Shown here in pieces: positions 9,587 through 18,034 of a stretch of DNA of 64,000 nucleotides (positions are counted from its first letter, which is position 1; each line of letters begins with the position of its first letter). The notes below the pieces were generated by a model that did not search any database, was not told where the DNA came from, and was given only the letters and a program-made list of their open reading frames with translations. The DNA is taken from NCBI RefSeq assembly GCF_022227765.1, contig NZ_JAJMLZ010000001.1:186001-250000 (forward strand), read 5' to 3'. The DNA is from Ectothiorhodospira shaposhnikovii (GTDB lineage Bacteria; Pseudomonadota; Gammaproteobacteria; Ectothiorhodospirales; Ectothiorhodospiraceae). A program made the translations under genes and the position numbers.

Positions 9587-9696
9587 ACCGTTCGGCTGGA
9601 TGAGCCGCCTCGCCGACATCATGCGCTCCCCGCAGGTGACCTCGCCCATGTCGGTGGTTATCCTTACTACTACTTGCTTCCGGAGCGGGGTGATTC

Positions 9697-9837
9697 GTGA
9701 AATTAGTGGTTCAGGGCGCTCTGCTCATGCTGGCCGCCATAGGGTTGGCTGCAGCCTCGGTGGATCTGGCGGTGATGGTTTTGTTCGCTGCCCTGGGCGT
9801 GATCGTTACGGGCTTGGTCCGGGCGTTTTTGACATAA
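9697..9837 (+). CDS. Possible small hydrophobic protein (46 residues)
   Basis: From GTG 9697 the frame reads MKLVVQGALLMLAAIGLAAA and continues as a second hydrophobic stretch to TAA at 9835-9837. It would form one or two membrane helices with a short basic end. A GGAG lies 11 bp upstream, a little far for a good ribosome-binding site. Small membrane proteins are common in phage modules, which fits its neighbour, but it could be chance open frame in decaying DNA. Confidence 0.3.
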   Translation: MKLVVQGALLMLAAIGLAAASVDLAVMVLFAALGVIVTGLVRAFLT

Positions 9838-9965
9838 GCGGGTTCGGTGGTACACGGGTTCGAACTGGGTCCCGCGCAGAACCTCCATTTGCAGGATCAA
9901 ATCCTTTCCATAGCGCCCATACCCCTCCCTCGATCTGCTGACGGATAACGACCTATAATTGCGGA

Positions 9966-11519
9966 ATGTGGCTGCAAGAGATCCAACAGTTTGCCGCCGG
10001 GGCCGCCACGGCACCAGGCGTGGCGGCGACCATCCAACCTCTGCTGGGGATCCTCCAGCGGGTCACGGGTCTGGAGTCGGTGTTCCTCACCCGGATTTCC
10101 AGGGGCACTCAGACGGTCCTGTTCTCCCATAACACCGACCAGTTGCAGATCCTTGCAGGTATGTCGGCTCCCTGGGAAGACACCCTCTGCAGCCGTGCCT
10201 TGGCTGATGAGCGCCTGTTGGTCAATGATGTGGATGAACGCTGGCCGGATTCACAGGCCGGTAATGCCCTGGGCGTGAAGACTTACCTCACGTTCCCCAT
10301 CCGTGGTGCCGACGGTACGGTTCAGGGCACCCTCTGTGGTGCCAGTTGTCAGCCGGTGGATGTGACGCCCGAGGCCATGGCCATCGTCGGCATGTTTGCC
10401 GAAGTCATCTCCGCACAGTTGCTGCGAGAGATCAATCTTGATACCGCTTACCATCGGGCGGAGCGGGCCGAGGCGCTGGTGCACAAGATGGCCATCGCCT
10501 CGGAGATCGGCAATCTGTGTCTTGAGGCCCGCGATCTTCATCAGACCCTGAAGCAGGTGGCCCGGCGTCTGGAGGCCGTCCCGGTCTGGCGGCATGTCGT
10601 TTGTTTTCGCATGCAGGCCGGCCGCCCCGTGGTGGACGAGGGGCAGCAACCGGGCGATTACGAGCAGCTTATCAGGGTGGTGCTGGAGCAGTTGGGCGAT
10701 TCGGTGCAATACATGCACTCCAGAGACAATCCCCCCTTGCTGCAGGGGGCCGAGCAAGTGGAGGTCACTGCCGAGTTGCGGGCCAGGCTGGGTCTTGGCG
10801 GCAGGGGAGCGGTGGGTGTGCTCACCGCGGCCACCCATAAGGATCTGGAGGGCGGCATCCTGATCCTGGCGGATGAGCCGGTGGCTCCGACCGGGGGGGA
10901 TGGTCTGTTGCTGATTGCCGTATCCAACTATCTTTCCCTGCTGGCGATCCGGCTCAGGGATTACGAACAGCTCCAGGCCGCCAATCGTGAGCTGACTCGT
11001 TTTGCGCTGAATGATCCCCTGACGGGGCTGCCCAATCGCCGTTATCTGTTCGAGACGGTCCAGCGCCTGGTGTCGCAGGCTGCCCGGCTGGGGGAGTCGG
11101 TGGTGGTGCTGTTCATCGATCTGGACGGTTTCAAGCAGATCAACGATCGTTTCGGGCATCGTAGCGGTGATTATTTTCTGGTGCAGTTCGGCCGGCGTCT
11201 GAGCGCGGCCTTGCGGGAGGGTGACTTTGCCGCCCGCTATGGAGGTGATGAGTTCGTCGTTCTGGCGGTGACGCCGGGTTCGGGTGAGGATGCGGTGTCC
11301 CAACAGCAAGCAAGGCAATTTGCGGACCGTATCGGTCTTGCCCTCATGGGAACATTCGACTTGGAGGGGGCGGTCATCGACTACAGGGGACCCAGTATCG
11401 GTGTGGTGATCTGGGACTCGGACGAGGACATCGAGGCCTTGCTGCATCGAGCGGACAAGGCCATGTATGTGGAGAAGATCCGGCGCCGCGGACCGCCGCC
11501 GTTCACCGGCCCTCGGTAA
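9966..11519 (+). CDS. GAF-domain diguanylate cyclase
   Basis: The 517-residue cytoplasmic protein makes cyclic di-GMP in response to a signal bound by N-terminal sensor domains. Residues about 15-160 form a GAF domain (LFSHNTDQLQILAGMSAPWEDTLC, then YLTFPIRGADGTVQGTLCG). A second GAF-like region follows to about 330, and the GGDEF domain occupies about 345-510 (NDPLTGLPNRRYLF). The active site is intact (GGDEF, residues 426-430), and an allosteric inhibitory I-site (R-E-G-D) lies five residues before it, so product inhibition is expected. No membrane segment is seen. A TATAAT at 9954-9959 lies so close to ATG 9966 that the mRNA may be nearly leaderless, or translation may begin further in. 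Confidence 0.88.
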   Translation: MWLQEIQQFAAGAATAPGVAATIQPLLGILQRVTGLESVFLTRISRGTQTVLFSHNTDQLQILAGMSAPWEDTLCSRALADERLLVNDVDERWPDSQAGNALGVKTYLTFPIRGADGTVQGTLCGASCQPVDVTPEAMAIVGMFAEVISAQLLREINLDTAYHRAERAEALVHKMAIASEIGNLCLEARDLHQTLKQVARRLEAVPVWRHVVCFRMQAGRPVVDEGQQPGDYEQLIRVVLEQLGDSVQYMHSRDNPPLLQGAEQVEVTAELRARLGLGGRGAVGVLTAATHKDLEGGILILADEPVAPTGGDGLLLIAVSNYLSLLAIRLRDYEQLQAANRELTRFALNDPLTGLPNRRYLFETVQRLVSQAARLGESVVVLFIDLDGFKQINDRFGHRSGDYFLVQFGRRLSAALREGDFAARYGGDEFVVLAVTPGSGEDAVSQQQARQFADRIGLALMGTFDLEGAVIDYRGPSIGVVIWDSDEDIEALLHRADKAMYVEKIRRRGPPPFTGPR

Positions 11520-11636
11520 ATCGGGTCAATGTCCTGCGAAACGCCCATGATTCGCAAGGATGGCGGCTGCCCAACATCGTACCTGCCGTAATGGGGCATC
11601 ACGGACGATGCCCTGCCTCGGTGTGATCCGGGATCT

Positions 11637-12080
11637 CTATGGTCGAGACATCAGTTCCGCTTCGGCAAGGCGGAAATAGAGGATCGCCAGGGCCGCGGCG
11701 AAGATCAGGTCGAATAGCGCAAACCATAGCAGCCCACGCAGGGCGGCGCCGCCGAACAGTGCCATGAGAAGAAACAGCGTCCCCATGCCGAATCGTCCCA
11801 GTATCCCCACCATGTTGGGCCATCGGGTTTTCAGGGGGGATAGCCAGCCGGGCAGGTAGAGCATCACCGCCAGCAGCAGCATGCCGCCCCAGGCACGGAA
11901 CATGTGCATCGTCTCTTCCAGTGGCAGGCCGGCGGCCCGTGCCAGAGTGGTGGGGGACAGGATTGCCCATAGGCCGACCAGGACCAGTAGGAGCAGGTTG
12001 ATGCCCAGTACCTGACGGTAGCGCTTTTCCAGGGTGCGGGCCTGTCCCCGGGTCCAGCCCAGATTCAAGGTGTGATCCAT
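11637..12080 (-). CDS. Small four-helix membrane protein, last gene of the oxygenase operon
   Basis: The 147-residue protein has about four hydrophobic helices (around residues 24-46, 62-80, 90-108, 112-137) and short polar ends. I recognise no conserved catalytic motif; the size and layout resemble DUF4345/DoxX-like membrane proteins, but this is only a resemblance. It lies 17 bp after the dihaem cytochrome and is the final gene of the minus-strand operon. It may anchor or support the cytochrome or act in the membrane lipid environment; the function is unknown. Confidence 0.65.
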   Translation of the reverse strand: MDHTLNLGWTRGQARTLEKRYRQVLGINLLLLVLVGLWAILSPTTLARAAGLPLEETMHMFRAWGGMLLLAVMLYLPGWLSPLKTRWPNMVGILGRFGMGTLFLLMALFGGAALRGLLWFALFDLIFAAALAILYFRLAEAELMSRP

Positions 12081-12097
12081 GATTGCAGCCCTCCGCG

Positions 12098-13708
12098 TCA
12101 GAAGGTTCTCAGGTAGGCCAGCACCGCTGACCGCTGGGCGGCGGTGAGACTGGCGGTGGCGTAGTCATGACCGCCATTGCCGTTACCCGGCAGGCGTGTA
12201 TCGAAGCAGAAAAATCCCGTCGGAACCGGCTCTTCCGGATCACAGGGCGGGGAGACGAATCCCACCCGTTCCGGGTCCAGGATGTCGCTTCCCCGCAGGA
12301 ACGTGGTGGGTCGTTGTTCCGGGGGCAGTAGCAGGTGATACAGGGTGGGAACCGAACCGTTATGCAGAAACGGTCCGCGCAGCCAGAGGCCATCCAGGGG
12401 ATGGTTGGCATATCCCTGGGTTTTCACGAACGCCCTGAAGCCCAGGTATTCCCGCTGGGCCTGCCGGAAGGATTCCGTGTAGGAGTCCAGGCGGGCACGA
12501 TCGGTCCCTATCGTCTCAATGGGCTCCACCTGGCCGAGACGGTCTCCTTCAAACACATAACCCCGGTCGCCCTGATGGCCGTGACAGGCGGCGCAGTGTT
12601 CCATGTACAGTGACTTGCCATGCTCCAGTACCTGTGGGGGCACGGGCTCGGGCATCAGTCCGGGGAGGGGGCTTGGAGGAGGAGCCAGATCCTTGAGCCA
12701 GTTGGCCACGCGTTGGATGGCCCGGTGGTCCGCCTCGGTGGCGGTGGCCAGATCCAGTCCGGCGCCCACTGCGGCGGAGAGGTTGCGTTCACGCAGGCTG
12801 GGGTTGTTGCCATCCCAGTGCAGATGCATGCCTTCCCGGGGGCCTTGGTGAAAGATGGAGGGGAAATCGGCTGCGCCGATGCGCTCTTCGGGGCTCAGTT
12901 CGGCCCAGGTCTGGCGCAGTTGAATGAGCTTGTAGGGGTTGAAGGTATCGACCCGGCCCGGACCCCAGGCCGGTTGTCCGGCCATCATGGGTCCCAGTCG
13001 CTGGGCCTGCATGATGAGTCCTTCCCGCAACCGGGGCAGGACCACCCAGCGCCAAATCCGTCGTTCCAGCCTGCCCAGTGGCCCGGTGTTCTCTTCCAGC
13101 ACGGGTAGCAGTTGATCCGGTGCCAGGCGTTCATCAGTGGCGATGTGGCCGAGAAAGCCGATGAACCGGTGCAGATCCAGGTTGTTGGAGGGCATGCCGC
13201 TGACCCGGTGTCTTTCTCCGGTCGGTGCGAAGATGTCCGGGGTGTCGGAGCCGGGGGCACGCCAGGTGCCGGTGTGGCAGACCGAGCAGTTGAACCAGAC
13301 CAGATCCACGCCGTTGACGCGACGCTGGGAGAGGCCGATGGGCAGGTCCGCCGGGCGGCCACGCCGATCGTATTCATAGAGAAAGCCGAACGCGGCGTAG
13401 GCCCCGTCTCCTTGCGACAGGGCGGTTTCGAAGGTGTCGGGAAACAGGGCCGGCAGTGTCTTCCAGACCCGCGCGGGAATCCCGCTGCTGCGTTCGGCAC
13501 CGATGGAGCCGTGGTGAAAGTGTGCCAGGTCCGAGCGGTAGTGGGGGGTGGATTCGCCGGTATAGCGTATCAGCGCCACGGTGCCCACCAGCAGGATGAT
13601 CAGGCCGATCACCAGGGCGATGATGAGGATCACGGCCAGCGGCAGGGTCCACCAGCGCCGGCGTGCGCGGGCCGCTTCGACGGCCGTGAGATGGGTATCC
13701 GCAGCCAT
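12098..13708 (-). CDS. Membrane-anchored dihaem c-type cytochrome, RoxA / fatty-acid dioxygenase / cytochrome c peroxidase-like
   Basis: The 536-residue protein has an N-terminal membrane anchor (about 21-47) that would place the rest in the periplasm, and two haem c sites: CSVCH at 141-145 and CAACH at 372-376. The arrangement and the segment HWDGNNPSLRERNLSAA (about 297-313) recall the broad dihaem family that includes cytochrome c peroxidases, rubber oxygenase RoxA and the Pseudomonas oleate 10S-dioxygenase/diol synthase pair. Members either relay electrons or oxygenate lipids directly. The start overlaps the end of the Old Yellow Enzyme gene region (1-bp gap). Its link to an alpha-dioxygenase-like enzyme favours lipid oxygenation or peroxide reduction, which is inference. 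Confidence 0.75.
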   Translation of the reverse strand: MAADTHLTAVEAARARRRWWTLPLAVILIIALVIGLIILLVGTVALIRYTGESTPHYRSDLAHFHHGSIGAERSSGIPARVWKTLPALFPDTFETALSQGDGAYAAFGFLYEYDRRGRPADLPIGLSQRRVNGVDLVWFNCSVCHTGTWRAPGSDTPDIFAPTGERHRVSGMPSNNLDLHRFIGFLGHIATDERLAPDQLLPVLEENTGPLGRLERRIWRWVVLPRLREGLIMQAQRLGPMMAGQPAWGPGRVDTFNPYKLIQLRQTWAELSPEERIGAADFPSIFHQGPREGMHLHWDGNNPSLRERNLSAAVGAGLDLATATEADHRAIQRVANWLKDLAPPPSPLPGLMPEPVPPQVLEHGKSLYMEHCAACHGHQGDRGYVFEGDRLGQVEPIETIGTDRARLDSYTESFRQAQREYLGFRAFVKTQGYANHPLDGLWLRGPFLHNGSVPTLYHLLLPPEQRPTTFLRGSDILDPERVGFVSPPCDPEEPVPTGFFCFDTRLPGNGNGGHDYATASLTAAQRSAVLAYLRTF

Positions 13709-13709
13709 G

Positions 13710-15059
13710 TCAGTGACCCTCCGGTTCGGGGATGCGCAACTCGGCCCGGGTGCGATAGATGCTCATGATGTCTTCGATCATGGCCTCACGGCTGGGATAC
13801 CGTGCCTGCTCATAGCAACCCATGGGGTTCTTGGGGGCGTTGGTGAGGCATTTGTTGCAGTAGGTACAGGGGCGTTCCGGTAGATTCCGGCCGGCCCGCC
13901 ATTGCTGCACCAGATCGGGATTGGCCACCAGGGAGCGGGCGATGGCGACACCGTCGCAGGCACCTTCGCTCAGGGCGGCGCGGACGAAATCGGCGCTCTG
14001 GTAACCGCCGGTGGTGATGACGGGGATGTTCACGGCCCGTTTGATGGCCCGGCATTCGTCCAGACTCACGCCCTCGATGGGCAGGCCCCGCTGCATGCGG
14101 TGCCACAGCCAGCGGAACAGGGGGCGCAGCAGCGGGTAGCGGAACAGCAGGTAGTTGCGAAATCCGTTGACGCCGGCGGAGATCATGGCGTCGTAGGTCA
14201 CCGCCAGTGTTTCCAGGGGGAGTTCGCCGGGTGGGTTCAGCGGGTGCGGGAACATGGCCCCGGTGGACACGTGAATGGCATCCGCGCCGGTGGCCTCGCA
14301 CCATCGGGCCACCTGTATCGTGTCGGCCAGGGTATTGCCGGGTTTCTCCCAGGGCAGCACCTGATTGCGGTCGATGGCGCTCAATTTGACCTGCAGATGG
14401 AAGTCGCGCCCCACGCGCCGACGGATCGCCTCGATCACTTCGAGCAGGAATCTTGCCCGGTTGGTGAGCGAGCCGCCGTAACGGTCGGTGCGGTCATTGA
14501 TGGCCGAGCTCAGGAACTGGGTGAAGAGATAGCCGTTGGCGGCGTGCAGTTCGACACCGTCCAGCCCCGCCTCCCGGGCGCGCCAGGCCCCCTGGGCGAA
14601 GGCATTCACCAGGCGTTCGATCTCACCCTCGCCCATGGCGCGGCAGAGAAAACCGTGCAGGGGTTCCTTGCGGTGGGTGGGGCTGGGGGCGGGGCGATGC
14701 TGGTTGTGAATGCCGGGGAGGTCCATCTGTCGCCCCGAATGGCTCAGCTGGAGAATGAATCGGCAGTCGTGACGATGCACCGCTTCCCCCAGGCGGGCCC
14801 ACAGGGGAATGAAGTCGTTGCGGTGGATGGTGGCATATCCGGCGATGATTCTGCCGTGCATGGCCACCGGCACATAGGATGACAGGATGGCACCCACGCC
14901 GCCTTGGGCGAAGCGACATTCCCAGTTGATCCGGGTCTGGGTCAGGGAGCCGTCTTCATTGTCGAAGCGTCCCGAGATATTGGAACGTAGAATCCGGTTT
15001 TTCAGTGTCAGGTTGCGAAAGACCAGCGGGGTGAAGATCGGGTCCTGATCCGGGCTCAT
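13710..15059 (-). CDS. Old Yellow Enzyme family NADH:flavin oxidoreductase
   Basis: The 449-residue protein is an FMN-dependent TIM-barrel ene-reductase. It has the family opening (FTPLVFRNLTLKNRILRSNISG), the flavin and substrate segment HSGRQ, the barrel motif GVELHAANGYLFTQFLSSAINDRTDRYGG (split: GVELHAANGYLF and DRYGGSLTNRARF) and the C-terminal PVITTGGYQ. A cysteine-rich tail (CTYCNKCL) lies near 410, as in the branch with 2,4-dienoyl-CoA reductase-like features. I chose ATG 15059 for its GGAGGA ribosome-binding site; the open frame extends far upstream but overlaps the next gene. Old Yellow Enzymes reduce activated double bonds; plant members reduce oxylipins such as 12-oxophytodienoate. 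Confidence 0.85.
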   Translation of the reverse strand: MSPDQDPIFTPLVFRNLTLKNRILRSNISGRFDNEDGSLTQTRINWECRFAQGGVGAILSSYVPVAMHGRIIAGYATIHRNDFIPLWARLGEAVHRHDCRFILQLSHSGRQMDLPGIHNQHRPAPSPTHRKEPLHGFLCRAMGEGEIERLVNAFAQGAWRAREAGLDGVELHAANGYLFTQFLSSAINDRTDRYGGSLTNRARFLLEVIEAIRRRVGRDFHLQVKLSAIDRNQVLPWEKPGNTLADTIQVARWCEATGADAIHVSTGAMFPHPLNPPGELPLETLAVTYDAMISAGVNGFRNYLLFRYPLLRPLFRWLWHRMQRGLPIEGVSLDECRAIKRAVNIPVITTGGYQSADFVRAALSEGACDGVAIARSLVANPDLVQQWRAGRNLPERPCTYCNKCLTNAPKNPMGCYEQARYPSREAMIEDIMSIYRTRAELRIPEPEGH

Positions 15060-15063
15060 GCCT

Positions 15064-15954
15064 TCATCCTCCCTGCGCGGGTCTCTCCCCCGCCTTGCGC
15101 CAGGCTTCGGAGAGTAGTCGGGGCACCCAGGCCGCCGCGGGGCAGTGGCTCCAGGTGTGGGTGAGGAAGGCGATGTCATGGCGCAGGCTGCGCGCTCTGG
15201 CCGTTTCGAGTCGAAACAGGGCCAGGGTGCCGGGGGCGAAGGAGCCTGCCCCGTGGTTGCCGTGCGTTCTGGCCTGACGCAGCACCGTTTCCGGCGCCAC
15301 CAGACAACGGGAGGCCGCGGCGGCGGGTGTGATGCGCGCGAGGGCGTGGGGGTGTTCCACAACCAGCTGACGCATCCGTTCCAGGGCCGCGACCAGGTTA
15401 TGCAGCGCAATGGCGGTGGCATGTAGTGCGGTGGCGTCCCTTTGCACCTTTTCCGCCAGTCGGGCACGTGCCTGATCCACGTCGCCGCTCCGCCGCCAGC
15501 GCCATTGGCGCCAGGGGTTGAGGGTGCGGGCCGCCCTGTCCAGCAGGCAGGCATCCTGGTAGCTCTGCGGGTTTGCCCGGTAATCGCCGTTGAACCGCCG
15601 TCCGATGATTCCCTGTACCAGTACCCCGGGTCCGTCCGGGGCATCGCCCCGGGCAAGATAGGCTGCCAGTGCCTCCAGGTCGGCCTGGGAGCATGGCGGT
15701 CCTTCCAGGTGCCGGGCCAGGGTGGTCTGGGTGGCATTGGGACGCTCATCGCCGATGGGCGCCACCGGGGGCAGAGGGTGGCCGTCCAACTGCAGATGTC
15801 GCCGAATGCCCCTTGCAAGCCATCGATTGAGCCAGGGACCGCTGGAAAGGAATTCACGGTCCAGACGCTGATCCCGAGCCAGTTCCAGGATTTCCCCGGG
15901 TTGTTCCACCCAGAGCAGGTCGATCAGGCCTGCCAGCTTCAAGCGTCGGGCCAT
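15064..15954 (-). CDS. Unknown protein between the dioxygenase-like and Old Yellow Enzyme genes
   Basis: The 296-residue protein matches no family I recognise. It is soluble, rich in arginine, alanine and leucine, and mostly helical by composition, without cysteine clusters, signal peptide or membrane helix. Notable segments are SGPWLNRWLARGIRRHLQL, a central AYLARGDAPDGPGVLVQGI and a C-terminal FLTHTWSHCPAAAW. Its ATG lies 3 bp after the dioxygenase stop, so translation is coupled and the two proteins may interact. It might be an accessory, substrate-delivery or second catalytic partner; none of these is shown by the sequence. Confidence 0.7.
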   Translation of the reverse strand: MARRLKLAGLIDLLWVEQPGEILELARDQRLDREFLSSGPWLNRWLARGIRRHLQLDGHPLPPVAPIGDERPNATQTTLARHLEGPPCSQADLEALAAYLARGDAPDGPGVLVQGIIGRRFNGDYRANPQSYQDACLLDRAARTLNPWRQWRWRRSGDVDQARARLAEKVQRDATALHATAIALHNLVAALERMRQLVVEHPHALARITPAAAASRCLVAPETVLRQARTHGNHGAGSFAPGTLALFRLETARARSLRHDIAFLTHTWSHCPAAAWVPRLLSEAWRKAGERPAQGG

Positions 15955-15957
15955 GGC

Positions 15958-17829
15958 TCAATCCTCCGTCCTGGCCCAGGGGAAGAACACGTTGCGTACA
16001 TCGGCAAAATGGCCCTTGAGTTGGGGGCAGTGGCGGGCGATGACGGTGCGCAGGGAGTTGTCCCTGATCCAGTCGAAACCTGCGGGCGTGTAGATCTCCG
16101 GGCGAAAATCATCGGTGAAGAAACGGTCACTCTTGAGCCGTCGCGAGGCCATGAGGATGAAGATGCGAAAGGCGGTGTCGGAGAAGCCGAAGCCCGGTGG
16201 CGTGCCGTGTGCCTTGCATTGACTCTCCGCCAGGGTGCCTACCAACAGATCCACGTCTTCCACGCTGGCATAGACTTCCTGGAGTTCCCGTTGCCAGTGG
16301 GGGTTGTCCGTCAGTTCCTGAAAGTTGCGCGGGGCATGGCATTCGATATGGCGCCGGAATTCGCAATAGCGCGGTACTCCGTGTTCCCGGTCCCGCAACA
16401 CGTCGATGGCCGCCAGGTCCAGAAACACGCCCTTGGTTCCCATGCGGTCGATGCGGCGCAGCCCGTTGGGGAAGTTGTGCAGGACCAGTGCGCCGGGATG
16501 ACTGGTGCACAGGGAATACACCACGTCGTCAAATCCCACTTGGCGGTAGATCCGGGTGACCTCGCCGGCGGAAACTCCCGTCAGGTCCAGGTGAAGCAAT
16601 TCCTGGTCGTCTTCACGGCGGCGAAACGAGTATTCATCCGGCATCAGTGAGTGAAGTCGGTAGACGGCGGCGAATTCCTCGGTCATGGCGTAGGCGGCGC
16701 CGTGGTGGTCGGCGGGGGAGCCGGGAATTCCGGACAGGATCTCTCCCTGGCCCACGCGTCCGAAGGCGCGATGGTACTGTTCGCCCAGCAGACCCCAGAA
16801 GTTGCCCCGCATGGCCATGCGGCCTTCCGGGGAGTTCATCAGTGCCGGTGTCCATTCCACGGTGTGGATCTTGGCCAGCAGGGCGGCGTTGACCAGCCGG
16901 GCCTTCTGGAACAGCCATTCGCCGGTGGCGTCCGGGTGATCAATGCGCAGCCGGTCCACGATGGCGTTGTGTTCGTGCACAAACAGGCGGTGCAGGACCG
17001 ACAGGCCGACCCACCAGTTGCCGTTGACGCCGGCCAGTTCCAGATCCTTGGTCGGTTTGCCATGTTGGGTCTTGCCTTCGATCGGCAGGGCACCGTCGGG
17101 CTGCACGCCCAGCTTGCCATCTTCCAGAAAGGCACCGGTGGTGGGGTCGGTGCGAACCAGACGCTGGCGCTCCAGGGAGGAGCCGTAGATCTGGGAGGCG
17201 TCCCACCAGCTTGTCTCCACGTTGGTATAGGCGTCGGGTAGCCCCTGATCCTGGGGATGTCGCGTGTCGGCGTGGGCGCGCAGTACCGTCATCTTTCCTT
17301 CCGGCCAGTCATCTCCCTCGGGAAGGGGAATATCGTGAGGGGGTTCGTTCTTGTTGTTGGGGCCGTGGCTGAGCCAGTCGTGGACCATGAACTGAATCCA
17401 GGCGGCGGCCAGCACGTTGAGGTGGGGCACCGGAATGAACTCGCGCCGGGCCAGTAGCGCGTTGCTGATCAGTCGCGGACTGGGTTCGTAAAGACGGGGC
17501 GGCACTTCGCCGAAAGCGGCTTCGGGGGGCATGTTGCGGGCGAATCGGGTGCCGGTCATGCCCATCCACGGCTCGCTCATGTCGTTGTAGCTGCCGTCCG
17601 CCGTTCGCATCCCGCGTACATCGAAATCCTGGTTGGGGGGCACCGGGGGAGGGACGGTCTGGGTGTCGGTGAGGTTGTGTCGGCGGAGATTGACTCGATG
17701 ACCCACGATCATCGCCATGGCGATGAAGAACGGCCACTGAAACCAGGGACGACGGCGGGCCAGGCGGGTGGTCAGCGTGCCCAGCAACCGCTCGTACCAG
17801 GAAGCCTGAAATGATGATCCTCGGCGCAT
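15958..17829 (-). CDS. Alpha-dioxygenase-like haem oxygenase (animal haem peroxidase superfamily)
   Basis: The 623-residue protein matches plant and bacterial fatty-acid alpha-dioxygenases in size (about 640) and motifs. The distal histidine is in FMVHDWLSHG (His150); the catalytic tyrosine and proximal histidine are in EEFAAVYRLHSLMPDEY (Tyr390, His393), with the same Y-x-x-H spacing as prostaglandin synthase Tyr385/His388; HEHNAIVDRL is also conserved. Alpha-dioxygenases use the tyrosyl radical to convert fatty acids to 2-hydroperoxides. A hydrophobic segment near residues 31-43 may bind membrane. GGAGGG lies 6 bp before ATG 17829. It is the first gene of a five-gene operon and has a sigma-54-like promoter. 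Substrate is inferred from family only. Confidence 0.85.
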   Translation of the reverse strand: MRRGSSFQASWYERLLGTLTTRLARRRPWFQWPFFIAMAMIVGHRVNLRRHNLTDTQTVPPPVPPNQDFDVRGMRTADGSYNDMSEPWMGMTGTRFARNMPPEAAFGEVPPRLYEPSPRLISNALLARREFIPVPHLNVLAAAWIQFMVHDWLSHGPNNKNEPPHDIPLPEGDDWPEGKMTVLRAHADTRHPQDQGLPDAYTNVETSWWDASQIYGSSLERQRLVRTDPTTGAFLEDGKLGVQPDGALPIEGKTQHGKPTKDLELAGVNGNWWVGLSVLHRLFVHEHNAIVDRLRIDHPDATGEWLFQKARLVNAALLAKIHTVEWTPALMNSPEGRMAMRGNFWGLLGEQYHRAFGRVGQGEILSGIPGSPADHHGAAYAMTEEFAAVYRLHSLMPDEYSFRRREDDQELLHLDLTGVSAGEVTRIYRQVGFDDVVYSLCTSHPGALVLHNFPNGLRRIDRMGTKGVFLDLAAIDVLRDREHGVPRYCEFRRHIECHAPRNFQELTDNPHWQRELQEVYASVEDVDLLVGTLAESQCKAHGTPPGFGFSDTAFRIFILMASRRLKSDRFFTDDFRPEIYTPAGFDWIRDNSLRTVIARHCPQLKGHFADVRNVFFPWARTED

Positions 17830-17893
17830 CGCTCGCCCTCCATAGTTGGGGGATGATCAGGACGGGTTCGGTGTCTCCTTCAAAAAGGGTGGG

Positions 17894-17908
17894 GCAAGTT
17901 TCAGGCCG
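17894..17908 (-). promoter_or_regulatory. Sigma-54-type -24/-12 promoter candidate for the oxygenase operon
   Basis: Read on the minus strand the site is CGGCCTGAAACTTGC. It keeps the invariant GG and GC with exactly 10 bases between them and the TTGC of the -12 element (consensus TGGCACG-N4-TTGC). It lies about 65 bp upstream of the dioxygenase start. An enhancer-binding activator gene two genes upstream supports it. Matches at other consensus positions are partial. Confidence 0.5.
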
Positions 17909-18034
17909 TGATTTGTAAAGCTTTTTTAAATCATGTGGTTGGGATTGATGTGGCGGTGGCGTGCAGGGGGGTGGGGCAATTTTGTCCCGGTGGCCCGATG
18001 GGTGCGGCGGGGTTACGGGAGGGCCGTTGATCCA

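Larger units (their letters stand above)
9160..9965. other. Post-array region of eroded, partly phage-derived DNA
   Basis: About 800 bp separate the last repeat from the next full gene. No intact gene of normal size is visible. The stretch holds two imperfect 52-bp direct repeats, a 32-codon remnant resembling the start of a Mu-like virion morphogenesis protein, and a possible 46-codon hydrophobic ORF, each listed separately. It looks like the residue of a mobile element next to the old end of the array. Just after the last repeat, AGGGGGT and CACCCCCT (9165-9200 area) could pair across a long loop, but this is not a convincing terminator. Confidence 0.5.

Noticed and set aside
15060-15857. 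Extension of the Old Yellow Enzyme frame to 715 residues
   Set aside because: It overlaps the neighbouring 296-residue gene in another frame; ATG 15059 has a ribosome-binding site and matches the family start.
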